This document shows, piece by piece, positions 27,609 through 37,035 of a stretch of DNA of 64,000 nt (position 1 is the first letter of the stretch; every line of letters begins with the position of its first letter). The translations under genes and the position numbers were made by a program. The notes under the pieces are model-generated. The model worked only from the letters and a program-made list of their open reading frames with translations. It searched no databases and had not been told where the DNA came from. Origin of the DNA: Nodularia sp. NIES-3585 (GTDB lineage: Bacteria > Cyanobacteriota > Cyanobacteriia > Cyanobacteriales > Nostocaceae); assembly GCF_002218065.1 (NCBI RefSeq), contig NZ_BDUB01000001.1, positions 4,683,118 through 4,747,117 on the forward strand, written 5' to 3'.

Positions 27609-27670
27609 ATCTTGTCGGGTCGGCATCTTGCCTGCCTTAATTATGTAAGTTAAATGTGAAGCAGCTTACC
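27609..27670. repeat. Dispersed intergenic repeat, copy 1
   Basis: About 60 bp including GGCATCTTGCCTGCC and AAGTTAAAT that align well with 40981-41041 downstream of ctaE. The remaining psbX-ycf66 gap (27529-27879) shows nothing else. Confidence 0.55.
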
Positions 27671-27879
27671 TAATTGCAACAACAGCAAAAAGTTCTCCCA
27701 CTGAGATCAAGGTATACTTAGTTGACAGACATCGGCTTTTTTAGCTGACGGTGAACAGCTTTAGAAGCTCGCGTTACCAAAGGCTTTGAAGCTTAAATAT
27801 ATTGTGCATATTGTGCCTGATTAGAGTAGTGATTTTAATTGTGACTCGCTAACATAGATTTGATATTTGGAAAAGAACA

Positions 27880-28791
27880 ATGGTAAATTTTGGGCTGAAC
27901 TCAGCCAGCGTTCTGGCTCAGGTCAATTTTGGGACGAACTCAGCCAGTATTCTAGGAATTTTCCTGGCTGTGTCTGGGGCAGCACTGTATTTTCTCCGCA
28001 CTGTGCGTCCAGAACTGTCACGAGATCAAGATATCTTTTTTGCAGCTGTGGGCTTACTCTGCGGCTTTATTCTCATTTTCCAAGGATGGCGTTTAGACCC
28101 TATTTTGCAATTTAATCAGCTGCTTTTAGTTGGTTCAACTGTGTTTTTTGCAGTTGAAAGTATTCGTTTGCGAGGTATAGCTACTCAACAAGCTAAACGT
28201 AATACTCCCATTGTGGACGACGAGCGAGAAGTCAGCAGAAACTATTCTTACAATCGCAGAGGATATGAGGCTGAGGTGGAGGATGATTTAGAACCACTGC
28301 CTTATGAAGAGGAAGAACCACCTGTCCGTCCTCGGATTCGGGGTAGCAGGGATACTCGTTCTCCTCGTGATGACTACTATGAGGATCAACCACCTCGTCG
28401 TCTAGAACGCCGCAGTAGTAGGGAAAGACCGGAAACAGGAGCAAAAAGCCGTCGTCCTAGTTCTAGCCGTCCTGTGAGCCGTAATCCTGAGAGTTTTGAA
28501 CAAGAAGATTGGAGTCGTTCTAGTAGGCCAGTGGATGATTGGGAAAGTCCAGAAGGGGAAGTGCGGAAATCTTCTGGTCGTGGTAGTACTAATAGACCAC
28601 CGCGCCCAGAAACTCCTGACCAGGATATACCGCCCAGAACGAGAAAGCGCCGCCCCCCTGCTGACTCAGGTTCGCGAAGACCGCGTGAGGATGATGATGC
28701 CATACCAACTGAATACGTACCATATAACCCGATTGAAAAACCCAATGAGGAGCCAGATAATTCGACTGACTTTGATGATGGTATTATTTAG
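27880..28791 (+). CDS. ycf66: Ycf66 family protein
   Basis: 303 residues. The first 105 hold three or so membrane segments with the Ycf66 pattern (LGIFLAVSGAALYFLRTVRP, AAVGLLCGFILIFQGWRLDP, LLLVGSTVFFAVESIRLRG). The remaining 195 are a hydrophilic Arg/Pro/Asp/Ser-rich tail, likely disordered. Ycf66 is found in cyanobacteria and some plastids, function unknown. Confidence 0.88.
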   Translation: MVNFGLNSASVLAQVNFGTNSASILGIFLAVSGAALYFLRTVRPELSRDQDIFFAAVGLLCGFILIFQGWRLDPILQFNQLLLVGSTVFFAVESIRLRGIATQQAKRNTPIVDDEREVSRNYSYNRRGYEAEVEDDLEPLPYEEEEPPVRPRIRGSRDTRSPRDDYYEDQPPRRLERRSSRERPETGAKSRRPSSSRPVSRNPESFEQEDWSRSSRPVDDWESPEGEVRKSSGRGSTNRPPRPETPDQDIPPRTRKRRPPADSGSRRPREDDDAIPTEYVPYNPIEKPNEEPDNSTDFDDGII

Positions 28792-28838
28792 CATTTTTGC
28801 TTGAAAATTAGGTCTAAAGGCGATGGAAAACAATTGAG

Positions 28839-29390
28839 GTGAAAAGACTTACGCCTAAATGTTGGCTCCAAAGACCAATTCATTGGAGCCTAGTTTTTAG
28901 CTTTGCTAGTTTATTGTTATCTTGTAATTCCAAGGAAATACCCACAGGGTCTACTTCTCTCAACAGTCGCTATACTGAGGAGCAACCAGCTTTAAGTGGA
29001 AATGGGCGCTTTTTAGCGTTTATATCTAATCGCAATGGTAGTCATCAACTGTTGGTCTATGACTTGACAGAACAACGGTTTGTTCGCACACCAGGCTTAA
29101 ATAGACCCCGAACAATTGCTGAAAGTCCGAGTTTGAGCTATACGGGGCGTTACATTGCCTATTTGACAAGTGAGCAAGGTAGACCTGTTGTGTCACTTTA
29201 CGATCGCGCTACGCAAAAGTCACAAATTATTACTCCCACTTATCGCGGCTGGGTGAGAAATCCGGGAATTAGCCCAGATGGACGTTATGTTGTGTTTGAA
29301 ACCGCTAGTCGTGGTCAGTGGGATATTGAAGTTTTAGACCGGGGACCGAGTATTGAGTTAGATATTCCCAGTGGTGCAAGTGTTAATTAA
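28839..29390 (+). CDS. Small lipoprotein with TolB-like beta-propeller repeats
   Basis: 183 residues. A signal peptide ends in the lipobox LLLSC (Cys29), predicting lipid attachment. Three WD40-like PD40/TolB repeats follow: QPALSGNGRFLAFISNRNGS, SPSLSYTGRYIAYLTSEQGR and NPGISPDGRYVVFETASRGQ. Three blades are too few for a closed propeller. A paralogue lies 250 bp downstream (29637). The start is a GTG; SD is weak. Role unknown, possibly binding a cell-surface partner. Confidence 0.78.
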   Translation: MKRLTPKCWLQRPIHWSLVFSFASLLLSCNSKEIPTGSTSLNSRYTEEQPALSGNGRFLAFISNRNGSHQLLVYDLTEQRFVRTPGLNRPRTIAESPSLSYTGRYIAYLTSEQGRPVVSLYDRATQKSQIITPTYRGWVRNPGISPDGRYVVFETASRGQWDIEVLDRGPSIELDIPSGASVN

Positions 29391-29435
29391 TTTATCTGTG
29401 TTTATCTGTGGTCAATTAATTCTTTGTTTTTGTAG

Positions 29436-29455
29436 AGACGCGATTTATCGCGTCT
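29436..29455. repeat. AGACGCGAT palindrome
   Basis: Perfect copy of the 20-bp palindrome also found in tilS (15910) and after the DUF3352 gene (22078), here 45 bp after the lipoprotein stop. It may act as a 3' hairpin. Confidence 0.7.
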
Positions 29456-29601
29456 GCTATTTAAGAGGAACGAACCGCAAAGGACGCAAAGTTCACAAAG
29501 GAAGAAGGAAGAAGGAAGAAGGAAGAAATTCGGCGGACTTATGGCTACACACACCTACTTATCGCCAAGAAATGGTATAGCGGTTATAAGTTGCTAGTCT
29601 T

Positions 29602-29643
29602 ATGACTAATGACTAATGACTAATGACTAATGACTAATGACTA
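29602..29643 (+). repeat. Six ATGACTA heptamers ending in a start codon
   Basis: Six perfect ATGACTA units; the ATG of the sixth (29637) is the start of the next gene. The earlier units each present an ATG that quickly meets a stop in its own frame. There is no Shine-Dalgarno sequence between repeat and gene. Confidence 0.85.
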
Positions 29644-30167
29644 ATCAAACTATTTTTATACCTATATTTGTTGCTAGTTTGGGCTTATTGGGTGGCTGTG
29701 TTGGCTATCCTCGTCTGGCAAATTATCCTTTTGATCCTGGTGGTCGGAGTCTTAACAGTCCAGCTTCGGAACTAAATCCCCAAATTTCTGGGAGATATAT
29801 TGTTTTTACAAGCGATCGCCGGGGGAGTCAAGATGTTTATATGTTTGATACCTTGACTCGGCGTTTGGTAGATTTACCGGGTTTAAATTCTTTAGATACT
29901 ATCGCTTCTCATCCAAGTGTGGCTGAAAATGGTCGCTACATTGCCTTTGCAGCTAGTCGTCAGGGGCGATCTACTATTTTTCTCTATGACCGAGAAACCA
30001 GACAATCAAGAAATTTAACGAATAATTTGCCAGCCGAAGTCCGCAACCCCACTATTAGCGCTGATGGTCGGAGGATTGCTTTTGAGTATAGTAACAATGG
30101 GCAATGGGATGTTTTGGTTTATGAACAATCTGGACAAAGGTTGAATATAGCTCAAGATCCCCGTTAG
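29637..30167 (+). CDS. Second small TolB-like lipoprotein
   Basis: 176 residues, paralogue of the gene at 28839. Signal peptide ending in lipobox LLGGC (Cys21), then the same three repeats: NPQISGRYIVFTSDRRGSQD, HPSVAENGRYIAFAASRQGR, NPTISADGRRIAFEYSNNGQ. Its start codon lies in the last ATGACTA repeat; an internal start is unlikely because it would cut the signal peptide. The pair could associate to complete a propeller, which is speculation. Confidence 0.78.
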   Translation: MTNQTIFIPIFVASLGLLGGCVGYPRLANYPFDPGGRSLNSPASELNPQISGRYIVFTSDRRGSQDVYMFDTLTRRLVDLPGLNSLDTIASHPSVAENGRYIAFAASRQGRSTIFLYDRETRQSRNLTNNLPAEVRNPTISADGRRIAFEYSNNGQWDVLVYEQSGQRLNIAQDPR

Positions 30168-30197
30168 ACCTTTGAGGCTATTACTCTTATTTCTTTT

Positions 30198-30274
30198 CCC
30201 CACTCCCCACTCCCCACTCCCCACTCCCCACTCCCCACTCCCCACTCCCCACTCCCTACTCCCTACTCCCCACT
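30198..30274. repeat. Heptanucleotide repeat of eleven units overlapping the sdhB end
   Basis: Eight CCCCACT, two CCCTACT and one CCCCACT unit, without interruption. The sdhB stop (30256-30258) is created by the CTA of the first CCCTACT unit. Confidence 0.88.
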
Positions 30275-31263
30275 TCTTGCTGCACAGATTCGATGAGCGA
30301 TCGCACTTCTTGAGTACCTTGGGAAGGTTCAAAGTCAAGTGGGAATTTACCCCTAATTATCATTCGCAAACCCAGAGGTGCAAGACTGAGTAATCCTTTG
30401 AGGTCTTTGAAATAGTTACCAACAACTTGGATGCCAAATTGACGTTCATCGATCCAACCACCTTCTTTGACTAAATCTACTAATACTTTGCGGTGACGAA
30501 TTGAGCGACTGTCTTTGGCTTCTTTGCGTTGGAGAATTTCCTGTTTAATTTTAGTGATTTGCTCTAATGGTGCTACCTCCATTGGACAAACTGAATCACA
30601 GTAAAAACAACGAGTACAACCCCACACTCCTTTAGTTCCTTCGTTGTCAGTTTCTAGGCGATTTTCAGTGTCACTATCACGAGAGTCAGCGACCATGCGA
30701 AAAGCTTTAGCCAAAGCATGAGGGCCAACAAAATCTGGATTAACTTCACGAGCATTACATTCAGAGTAGCAAGCACCACACATGATACAATTGCCAGTCT
30801 GATCAAGACGCGATCGCTCCAGTGGTGTTTGTAAAAATTCCCTTTCTGGAACCTGTCTCGCTGCTGTACTGACATAAGGAGCTACTGCCTCTAGATGATT
30901 CCAGAAACTACTCATATCTACTACCAAATCTTTAATTACAGGCATATTACCGAGAGGAGCTACTGTAATTTCCCGAATAGTGTTGGCGTTATTCTCCAAA
31001 GCCTGGACTTGTGGTAATCTGGCCAGTTCACTACCAACATTTTCCTTACAAGCTAAAGCTGAACGCCCATTGATTCGCATAGCACAGCTACCACAAATTG
31101 TATTGCGACAATTTTTGCGGAAAGCGAGTGTTCCGTCTTGCTCCCACTTAATTTGATTGAGGCAATCCAAGATTGTATTGCCAGAATCGACCTCTAAAAG
31201 GTAAGTTTGTACAACAGGAGAAGAATTTTGTTGCTGCCGAATGATCTTAAATAAAACTTCCAT
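30256..31263 (-). CDS. sdhB: Succinate dehydrogenase/fumarate reductase iron-sulfur subunit
   Basis: SdhB carries electrons from the flavoprotein to the quinone pool via three Fe-S clusters. All ligand sets are visible: CRNTICGSCAMRINGRSALAC (2Fe-2S), CIMCGACYSEC and CTRCFYCDSVCPMEV (4Fe-4S and 3Fe-4S). About 335 residues, with a longer C-terminal part than E. coli SdhB, as usual for the cyanobacterial form. Start taken at ATG 31263 (MEVLFKII); the frame reads farther upstream but without family character. The last codons (EVGSRE) and stop are encoded by the heptamer repeat, so the extreme C-terminus may vary between strains. sdhA is not adjacent. Confidence 0.9.
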   Translation of the reverse strand: MEVLFKIIRQQQNSSPVVQTYLLEVDSGNTILDCLNQIKWEQDGTLAFRKNCRNTICGSCAMRINGRSALACKENVGSELARLPQVQALENNANTIREITVAPLGNMPVIKDLVVDMSSFWNHLEAVAPYVSTAARQVPEREFLQTPLERSRLDQTGNCIMCGACYSECNAREVNPDFVGPHALAKAFRMVADSRDSDTENRLETDNEGTKGVWGCTRCFYCDSVCPMEVAPLEQITKIKQEILQRKEAKDSRSIRHRKVLVDLVKEGGWIDERQFGIQVVGNYFKDLKGLLSLAPLGLRMIIRGKFPLDFEPSQGTQEVRSLIESVQQEVGSRE

Positions 31264-32074
31264 TATCATTAACCAAAATCTTAAATTTACATCACCAGCC
31301 TCAGAAATCGTGAGTAAAGGCTGCTGGTTGCACAAATTGAGTTATACTCTTCTTGCCCTGAATTCCCAGCCAAGTGTTAATAGGCTGATAATTAAAGCGC
31401 AACTGATTCTAGTTTAAGGATAACCATTAAAATTTAATTTGCACCAAGTGCTACAAGTGATATTATTGTCAAGCTCCAAAACCAAAGACAAAAAAGGAAA
31501 TCGTGGACGGAGCATTTAAGTTCCTTGCTTAGGAGTACAACCGCAAGTAGGTTGAGCAAGAGAAAGAACGGCCGACCTTTCCTGGATAGTCAAGTTATCC
31601 AAACTCAATGCAGTAATGTTTCTCAATATATCTTGATGCTAAGAGCAATGAGAGCCATGGGTGGGAAAAATCCCTGATCGGGAGAATTTTTGTGCCGATG
31701 GAAGTGGCAAACCTGTTGATAAACATCTGGTGACAATCAAGGATTTGGAAGATAGGGGAAAATTTATTCTTCCCAAAGACAGACGTATGTAATGGCTGTC
31801 CCCTTTTTGTCTGGTGAGCATAAACCAGCAAGACAATCCTCTCTTAGTTTTGTCTGTCCTAAATCAAGGAAATCTGGAATTTAACTCATTTGTCAAAACT
31901 GCTCCTCTAAATTTAGATTAATTTTTATAAAAGCCATGCTGCAATACTCACTAGAGCAATAAAGCTTGAGGAAAATCCTCACCGCTTTTTGCCTCCCCAA
32001 GGTTAGATATTTAAATTAAAATCTTCCAGCAAGTTAAATTAAAAACTAAACAATTATTTTGCTATTATTAGTTC
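31264..32074. other. Gene-poor region upstream of the tnpB relic
   Basis: No recognisable gene. Small minus-strand frames at 31595-31836 lack protein character. Around 31480-31600 the sequence is less AT-rich with several short inverted segments, possibly a remnant of a mobile element or an RNA gene, but I cannot name it. Confidence 0.4.
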
Positions 32075-32248
32075 ATGCTAGTATTTAATATAAAATTACG
32101 AAATAACAAATCCAGTACCAATAGCTGCATAAGCACGGTTAATGCTGCTTTGTTAATTCGTAATGTAGAGACAAGAAAATTCACGTCTCTACAGGCAGGA
32201 CAAAGGTGTATGTCCGGAGGAGCCTATTCAAATACTATGCTGTCCTAA
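32075..32248 (+). pseudogene. Relic of a tnpB gene (N-terminal 30 or so codons)
   Basis: Translating from ATG 32075 gives MLVFNIKL, a diverged stretch, then STVNAALLIRN, which lines up with MLVYEFKL ... IDEAIRTALFIRN at the start of the intact TnpB at 18221. After this the similarity stops at a GTAGAGAC/GTCTCTAC inverted repeat (32165-32192) and the frame ends at 32248. The rest of tnpB is missing, so it is a deletion relic. Confidence 0.6.
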
Positions 32249-32647
32249 GCTGGAGAGTTAGAGTAGGGAAAACCTGACAACTCAAGGGCAATAAAGGCCA
32301 GCACCCAAAGTTGAAAGCCTGCAATTTATAGGGTCTACGACTTATTTGTAGTAGAACTCAAACCTATTGTGAAGCTAGCTGAAAGTTACACCACTACAGT
32401 AGCGCCAAAAGAGAAAATCAATTAATTTCTGATGGCGAGTAATGGTTAAAAGTGCCGTAAAATCACCTAAATTAATGTTGGTGGCCGCCATGACCTCTAA
32501 TTTGTTGTGGGCGACAACAATATAGGCGCTTGTAGCTCAACCTATAAACAGGAATTTATCCCCCACCCCAGGGTCATGAGTAGTCAAATACTGGCATGAG
32601 ACAACATCGTTTATCAGTTTGGAGAGAGTAAGGAAAATTTGAGCGTA
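32249..32647 (+). other. Structured-looking region before calA
   Basis: About 400 bp with several possible stems: GAGTT/AACTC around 32257-32285 with an inner AGG/CCT pair, and an inverted pair flanking AGAAAATCAATTAATTTCT at about 32403-32440 (CGCCA/TGGCG). It may be the right end (guide-RNA scaffold) of the deleted element, or a long calA leader. No open frame. Confidence 0.35.
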
Positions 32648-33079
32648 ATGACTGAAACTGCAACCGCACCATTAACTGGAAAAGCATTGCTTGCTAAGGT
32701 AAAAGAACTTTCTAATTTACCCCGCCGAGAAAGAGCCAAGCAGTGCGGATACTACACCGTTACTAAGAATAATCAAGTCCGCGTTAATCTCACAGATTTT
32801 TATGATGCCTTGCTATCGGCTAGAGGAATTCCCCTTAGTCCAGAAGCCCCTAAAGATGGTCGTGGTCGTGAACCGACATATCGAGTTAGTGTTCACCAAA
32901 ACGGTCAAATTGTGATTGGTGCTACCTACACTAAGGCAATGAACTTAAAGCCGGGTGATGAGTTTGAAATTAGACTGGGATATAAGCATATTCACTTGAT
33001 TCAACTTGGTGAAACTGATAAAAAAGCCACCTCGGAAGATATAGACTCTGAAGAATCAGATGAAGATTTGGAAGAGTAA
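32648..33079 (+). CDS. calA: AbrB-like transcriptional regulator CalA (cyAbrB)
   Basis: 143-residue cyanobacterial AbrB-type DNA-binding protein. In cyanobacteria these proteins sit at the C-terminal AbrB-like domain (here about residues 80-120: YRVSVHQNGQIVIGATYTKA followed by MNLKPGDEFEIRLG) and control nitrogen, hydrogenase and heterocyst-related genes. The N-terminal part (LSNLPRRERAKQCGYYT) is typical of the cyAbrB family, and the tail is acidic. I start at ATG 32648 (MTETATAPL) instead of the TTG three codons earlier. The neighbourhood with sdhB and cox genes fits calA of Anabaena, as I recall it. Confidence 0.85.
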   Translation: MTETATAPLTGKALLAKVKELSNLPRRERAKQCGYYTVTKNNQVRVNLTDFYDALLSARGIPLSPEAPKDGRGREPTYRVSVHQNGQIVIGATYTKAMNLKPGDEFEIRLGYKHIHLIQLGETDKKATSEDIDSEESDEDLEE

Positions 33080-33253
33080 TAGTAAGTTTGCTGATGGTGA
33101 AAGGTTGATGATTCATGCCTACCACTACAGTTAACTGCTAATTCTCTTGGCTGAAATTTTGTAAGATTGTGAAAATACGATTAGACCCCTTGCAGAAGTC
33201 ACAGATTCTAGTAGAGTCTTGATTAATAAGCAAGAAGTCTATCGTGTTTTTTT

Positions 33254-34090
33254 GTGTCTATTTTAATAAATCTAGTCGATACCCTACGAGCATTTATAGA
33301 AGATGCATCAGTACCGGTGGTAGTGATGACATTTTTTATTAGTTGGATAGGATGCTGGTTACCGATAGCAACAGTAATAGCAATTACACTTAATTGGCAA
33401 CCGACCAAACCTTTACAGCCAGAACAAAAATTACCCTTATTAGTGCCACTTTACCTATTAGCGCCCCTGGTTCTCTGGGGAGTTATTTGGCTATCTCATA
33501 AATCTTTCTCAGCTTACGGCTTTGTAGGGAATATTTCCCTGTTAAGTTCCTTAGCACTAGGTTTTGGTTTGGGAGTATTCAGCCTAGCAATGATGTTTAC
33601 CTGTCTATTCTGGCTAGGCTGGTGCTATTTGGAAAAATCAAATATCAAGTTGATACCATCCATTCTGCCAACTATTTTATTAGTAGCGTTGTTAGTTGGG
33701 GGTATAGAAGAGTTAGTTTTTCGGGGTTTCTTGTTCACTGAGTTAGAGCGTGATTACCCAATATGGGTAGCTGCGGCAATTTCTAGCTTAATTTTTGCCC
33801 TGCTGCATTTAGTGTGGGAGCAACGGGAAACTAAGCCCCAAATCCCTGGATTGTGGCTAATGGGAATGATGCTGGTGTTGGCTAGGATTGCTGATGGTGG
33901 TGATTTGGGTATGGCTTGGGGATTACACGCTGCGTTAGTCTGGGCGATCGCTACTGTAGATACAGCAGGATTGATTACTTATACTGGTAAGGCTTCGGAA
34001 TGGTGGACTGGTAAAAACAAAAAACCCCTAGCTGGGGCGGCGGGAATTATTTGTGTGTTGGGAACTGGGTTAATTCTTTGGTTTTTATAG
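33254..34090 (+). CDS. CPBP family intramembrane metalloprotease
   Basis: 278-residue membrane protein with about seven hydrophobic segments. It carries the three CPBP (CAAX-type Abi) motifs: EELVFRGFL, FALLHLVWE and GLHAALVW, supplying Glu and His metal ligands. Substrate unknown; relatives include CAAX prenyl proteases and bacteriocin self-immunity proteins. GTG start. The stop is followed after 2 bp by a heptamer repeat. Confidence 0.82.
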   Translation: MSILINLVDTLRAFIEDASVPVVVMTFFISWIGCWLPIATVIAITLNWQPTKPLQPEQKLPLLVPLYLLAPLVLWGVIWLSHKSFSAYGFVGNISLLSSLALGFGLGVFSLAMMFTCLFWLGWCYLEKSNIKLIPSILPTILLVALLVGGIEELVFRGFLFTELERDYPIWVAAAISSLIFALLHLVWEQRETKPQIPGLWLMGMMLVLARIADGGDLGMAWGLHAALVWAIATVDTAGLITYTGKASEWWTGKNKKPLAGAAGIICVLGTGLILWFL

Positions 34091-34092
34091 CT

Positions 34093-34155
<63 letters not shown>

Positions 34156-34168
34156 TTAAGTAGATGAT

Positions 34169-34195
34169 GGTGGGTTACGTTATCGCTAACCCACC
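34169..34195. terminator. Hairpin between convergent CPBP and ctaB genes
   Basis: GGTGGGTTA-CGTTATCGC-TAACCCACC, a perfect 9-bp stem, suited to bidirectional termination. No clear T tract on either side. Confidence 0.5.
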
Positions 34196-34243
34196 CTATA
34201 ATTTTCCGTAATTTATGGGAAATCGCTGATTGCACCCCACTAA

Positions 34244-35197
34244 TTAGCTAATGAAATGCAGCTGGCTGATGACCGTACTAATCAGATTATGGGTAATCGG
34301 GAGGCTATCAATTACCATACCCAAACACAATAGCATCATGTAAGAGATGGAATAAAGAAACAACTCTCTAGCTATAGTGCGATCCTCTGGGTTGTGTAAC
34401 AAACGCCAAGATTTGTGTACAAATAATCCTCCCAGGCTGACAGCGATCGCTCCATAGACAAATCCACTGGCGTGCAAGGGATAAACTAGTAACACCGTAG
34501 CTGCGACTGTGGTCAGTGTATAGTACCAAATCTGCTTCACGGTTGCCGTATCACCCTCAACCACAGGTAACATGGGAATGCCAACTTTGGCGTAATCATC
34601 CCGAATCATCAGCGCTAACGCCCAGAAATGGGGAGGTGTCCATAAGAAGACTATGGCAAAAATTAACCATGCAGCCCAGCTTAAAGTCCCTGTGACAGCA
34701 GCCCAACCCACTAACGCCGGAATTGCTCCTGCGGCTCCACCAATGACAATATTTTGAGTGCTGTGGCGTTTCAACCAGTGGGTGTAGATCAAAATATAAA
34801 AGACAATGCCGGAGAATGCTAGGCAAGCAGCCAGTAAATTTGCGAATACTGCTAGTAGTGTAAAAGACATTACTGCTAGAGCGATCGCAAAAATTAGCGC
34901 ATCACGAGGCTGCACCTTACCGGAAGGGATTGGACGATGACGCGTCCGTTCCATATCATAGTCAATATCTCGATCATAGATACAGTTAATTGTCTGGGCG
35001 CTAGCAGCAGCCAAAGTACCACCAGTCAGAGTTACTAGCAGCAACAATGGGTCTACTTGTCCCTGTGCAGCAATCCACATACTTCCAGCCGTGGTAATCA
35101 ACAGCAACGGGATAATCCGAGGCTTTGTGAGTTGATAGTAGCTTTGGATAACTTGGAGAAGTGTTTGGTGGTGGCGAGAGACATTAGTCTCAATCAT
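34244..35197 (-). CDS. ctaB: Heme O synthase (protoheme IX farnesyltransferase)
   Basis: Adds a farnesyl chain to heme B, making heme O, the precursor of heme A for cytochrome c oxidase. 317 residues, UbiA-type polyprenyl transferase with about nine membrane segments. The two aspartate-rich regions are visible: [20 protein letters not shown] and the later [12 protein letters not shown]. Sits downstream of ctaA on the same strand, divergent from the oxidase genes it serves. Confidence 0.93.
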   Translation of the reverse strand: MIETNVSRHHQTLLQVIQSYYQLTKPRIIPLLLITTAGSMWIAAQGQVDPLLLLVTLTGGTLAAASAQTINCIYDRDIDYDMERTRHRPIPSGKVQPRDALIFAIALAVMSFTLLAVFANLLAACLAFSGIVFYILIYTHWLKRHSTQNIVIGGAAGAIPALVGWAAVTGTLSWAAWLIFAIVFLWTPPHFWALALMIRDDYAKVGIPMLPVVEGDTATVKQIWYYTLTTVAATVLLVYPLHASGFVYGAIAVSLGGLFVHKSWRLLHNPEDRTIARELFLYSISYMMLLCLGMVIDSLPITHNLISTVISQLHFIS

Positions 35198-35288
35198 TTT
35201 GGCTCTTGTTCCTTATTTTTCAACAACTTTTATGCAGCCCCTGCTCATACTGAGTTGACATTAAAATAGTTACTGAGACTAAGGGTAG

Positions 35289-35545
35289 ATGAGGAAAATG
35301 AGGAGGATGGAGAAGATGAGGAATAATTAGACTTGGGCGTGAAACTGAGTCGAATGTTCCCTAATCTCCCCCTACTCTCCCATCTCCCCCCGCTCAGACT
35401 GGCTCAGAGGCTAAGTAAGGGAAGATGAGGAAGATGAGGAGTATGGGGAAGATGAGGAAAATTTTGACTTGGGCGTGAAGCTCAGTCCAATGCTCCCTAA
35501 ATTCCCTTGATCCCCCATCTCCCCTCGCTCAGACTGGCTCAGAAA
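35289..35545. repeat. Two imperfect ~120-bp direct repeats between ctaA and ctaB
   Basis: Copies at about 35289-35409 and 35421-35545 share GATGAGGAAGATGAGGA-like purine tracts, ACTTGGGCGTGAA (35331 and 35467) and CGCTCAGACTGGCTCAGA (35391 and 35526), a period of about 136 bp. The ctaA-ctaB gap (35198-35852) has no gene; a pyrimidine/purine stem-like repeat of another Nostoc type lies near 35766-35814. Confidence 0.7.
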
Positions 35546-35852
35546 GTCGAGACTTTTCTTAGGGGCGCAGGCGGTTTTGGTTTTTATGGTTTTACCACTT
35601 CTAGTTGTTAGGGGTTGTTGCTAGATGTGATATCTAGTTCGTTTCACCATTAAATAACTAATAGCTAATTGCCATTAGTCATCAGTAATCGTCGTGATTA
35701 GAGTCATAGGAAAACGAACCTGAATTGAGTTCTGACTGTTGGCTGTATCTGGAAAACCTCGCTTCCATTCCTCTCTCTTTCTACGAGGGAAGGGGGTTGG
35801 AGGGTGAGGTTTCCATTGATTTTTCCACATCGTGTGAAAAGTCAGAATTAAG

Positions 35853-36836
35853 TTAGGCATTCGATCCATTTGCTGGTGTACTGCTAACAATTGCTGTGGA
35901 ACCAACAGGGAAAGCGTTAATTTCACGAGACGTAGCCCAGTCACGCAATGCTAAAACTGTAAAAGCTACTAAAGTACCCAGCAAAACTGCCCCGATAGTT
36001 TGGTGAGATACTGTCAACAACTCGACTTGGAGATGTAACCGGAAAGTGGCAACTCCCAAGACTATTTGTAACATCAACAACCCACCAGCAATATTTGCCA
36101 GTCGCCGCAAAGTTGGATGCAGTGCTGGTGTGCGCCGGGAGATGAATACCACTGCCAAAGTAGCCACAGTTGGCGGTACCAAGCCAAAAATATGGCTATA
36201 CATCACATTACAAAGCTGAGAATCACCAAAGCATTGGTGTAACGCCCAGCGAGATCCGACCAAAGCACCTAGTATACTTTGCAGGTAGACAAAAATAACA
36301 GCACTTAAACCCAACCAAGGTAACTTACCAACAGTGCCAGTTCCTTGATAGGGGGTGAGGGCGATGCCGACAATCAGTAGGGTAGTGAAAAACAACAGCG
36401 CCGTTCCCAAATGAGCAGTCACGATATCAAACCGCAACAGTTGGGTGACTGTGAGTCCTCCCAAAATACCTTGGAAGACAATTAAAAACAGGGCAAATGT
36501 GGATGCCCAAGGTAGCCAAGTGGGTAAAAAACGCCGATGCCACCAGGATAAACCAGCCAGGGCGATCGCGCTTAAACCAATTAACCCCGCATCCAATCTG
36601 TGAAACCACTCCAAGAAAACTTGAAGATTCATTTGCTTGGCTGGCACCAATTCCCCGTAGCACAATGGCCAGTCTGGGCAAGCAAGCCCAGCATTCATCA
36701 CACGGGTGGCACTGCCTATGGCCATCAAAATCAAGGTGGCTATGCACATTTTCCACACCAAGCGACGAATTACTTCCTTGGGCTTTCGCTGCTCAGTTGC
36801 CGCTTCATTTTGTTGTTCTAGGACAAATTCATTCAT
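35853..36836 (-). CDS. ctaA: Heme A synthase
   Basis: COX15/CtaA family enzyme oxidising the C8 methyl of heme O to give heme A. 327 residues with eight membrane segments. Signatures: TRVMNAGLACPDWPLCYGE near the N-terminus, FHRLDAGLIG (heme His), TAHLGTALL, and HQTIGAVLLG near the C-terminus. The Cys pair in GLACPDWPLC is present. Same strand as ctaB with a 655-bp repeat-filled gap; divergent from ctaC. Confidence 0.93.
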   Translation of the reverse strand: MNEFVLEQQNEAATEQRKPKEVIRRLVWKMCIATLILMAIGSATRVMNAGLACPDWPLCYGELVPAKQMNLQVFLEWFHRLDAGLIGLSAIALAGLSWWHRRFLPTWLPWASTFALFLIVFQGILGGLTVTQLLRFDIVTAHLGTALLFFTTLLIVGIALTPYQGTGTVGKLPWLGLSAVIFVYLQSILGALVGSRWALHQCFGDSQLCNVMYSHIFGLVPPTVATLAVVFISRRTPALHPTLRRLANIAGGLLMLQIVLGVATFRLHLQVELLTVSHQTIGAVLLGTLVAFTVLALRDWATSREINAFPVGSTAIVSSTPANGSNA

Positions 36837-37035
36837 GAACAGTACCTTCCACCCGCTCTTGGTGGTAACTCTCTTAAAATTTTCAATTTTTAGTAACGAC
36901 CCATCTACACCCTAACGTATGAGCCAGAGTTTAAAAGATTGGCTTGCACTTATACTTTGGATCACTCCAGCTACTTTTAGCCGGAGCTTTAGGTATTTTT
37001 TAAGTTATCAGCAATTGCTAAATGAGAATTAATTG

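Noticed and set aside
28232-28745. Antisense frames within ycf66
   Set aside because: They mirror the Arg/Pro/Asp-rich tail of Ycf66 and are compositional shadows.
31595-31836. Minus-strand frames between sdhB and calA
   Set aside because: Two overlapping frames with no family likeness and no start signal.
32249-32647. Group I or II intron upstream of calA
   Set aside because: No domain V-like or intron core motif could be found despite several stems.
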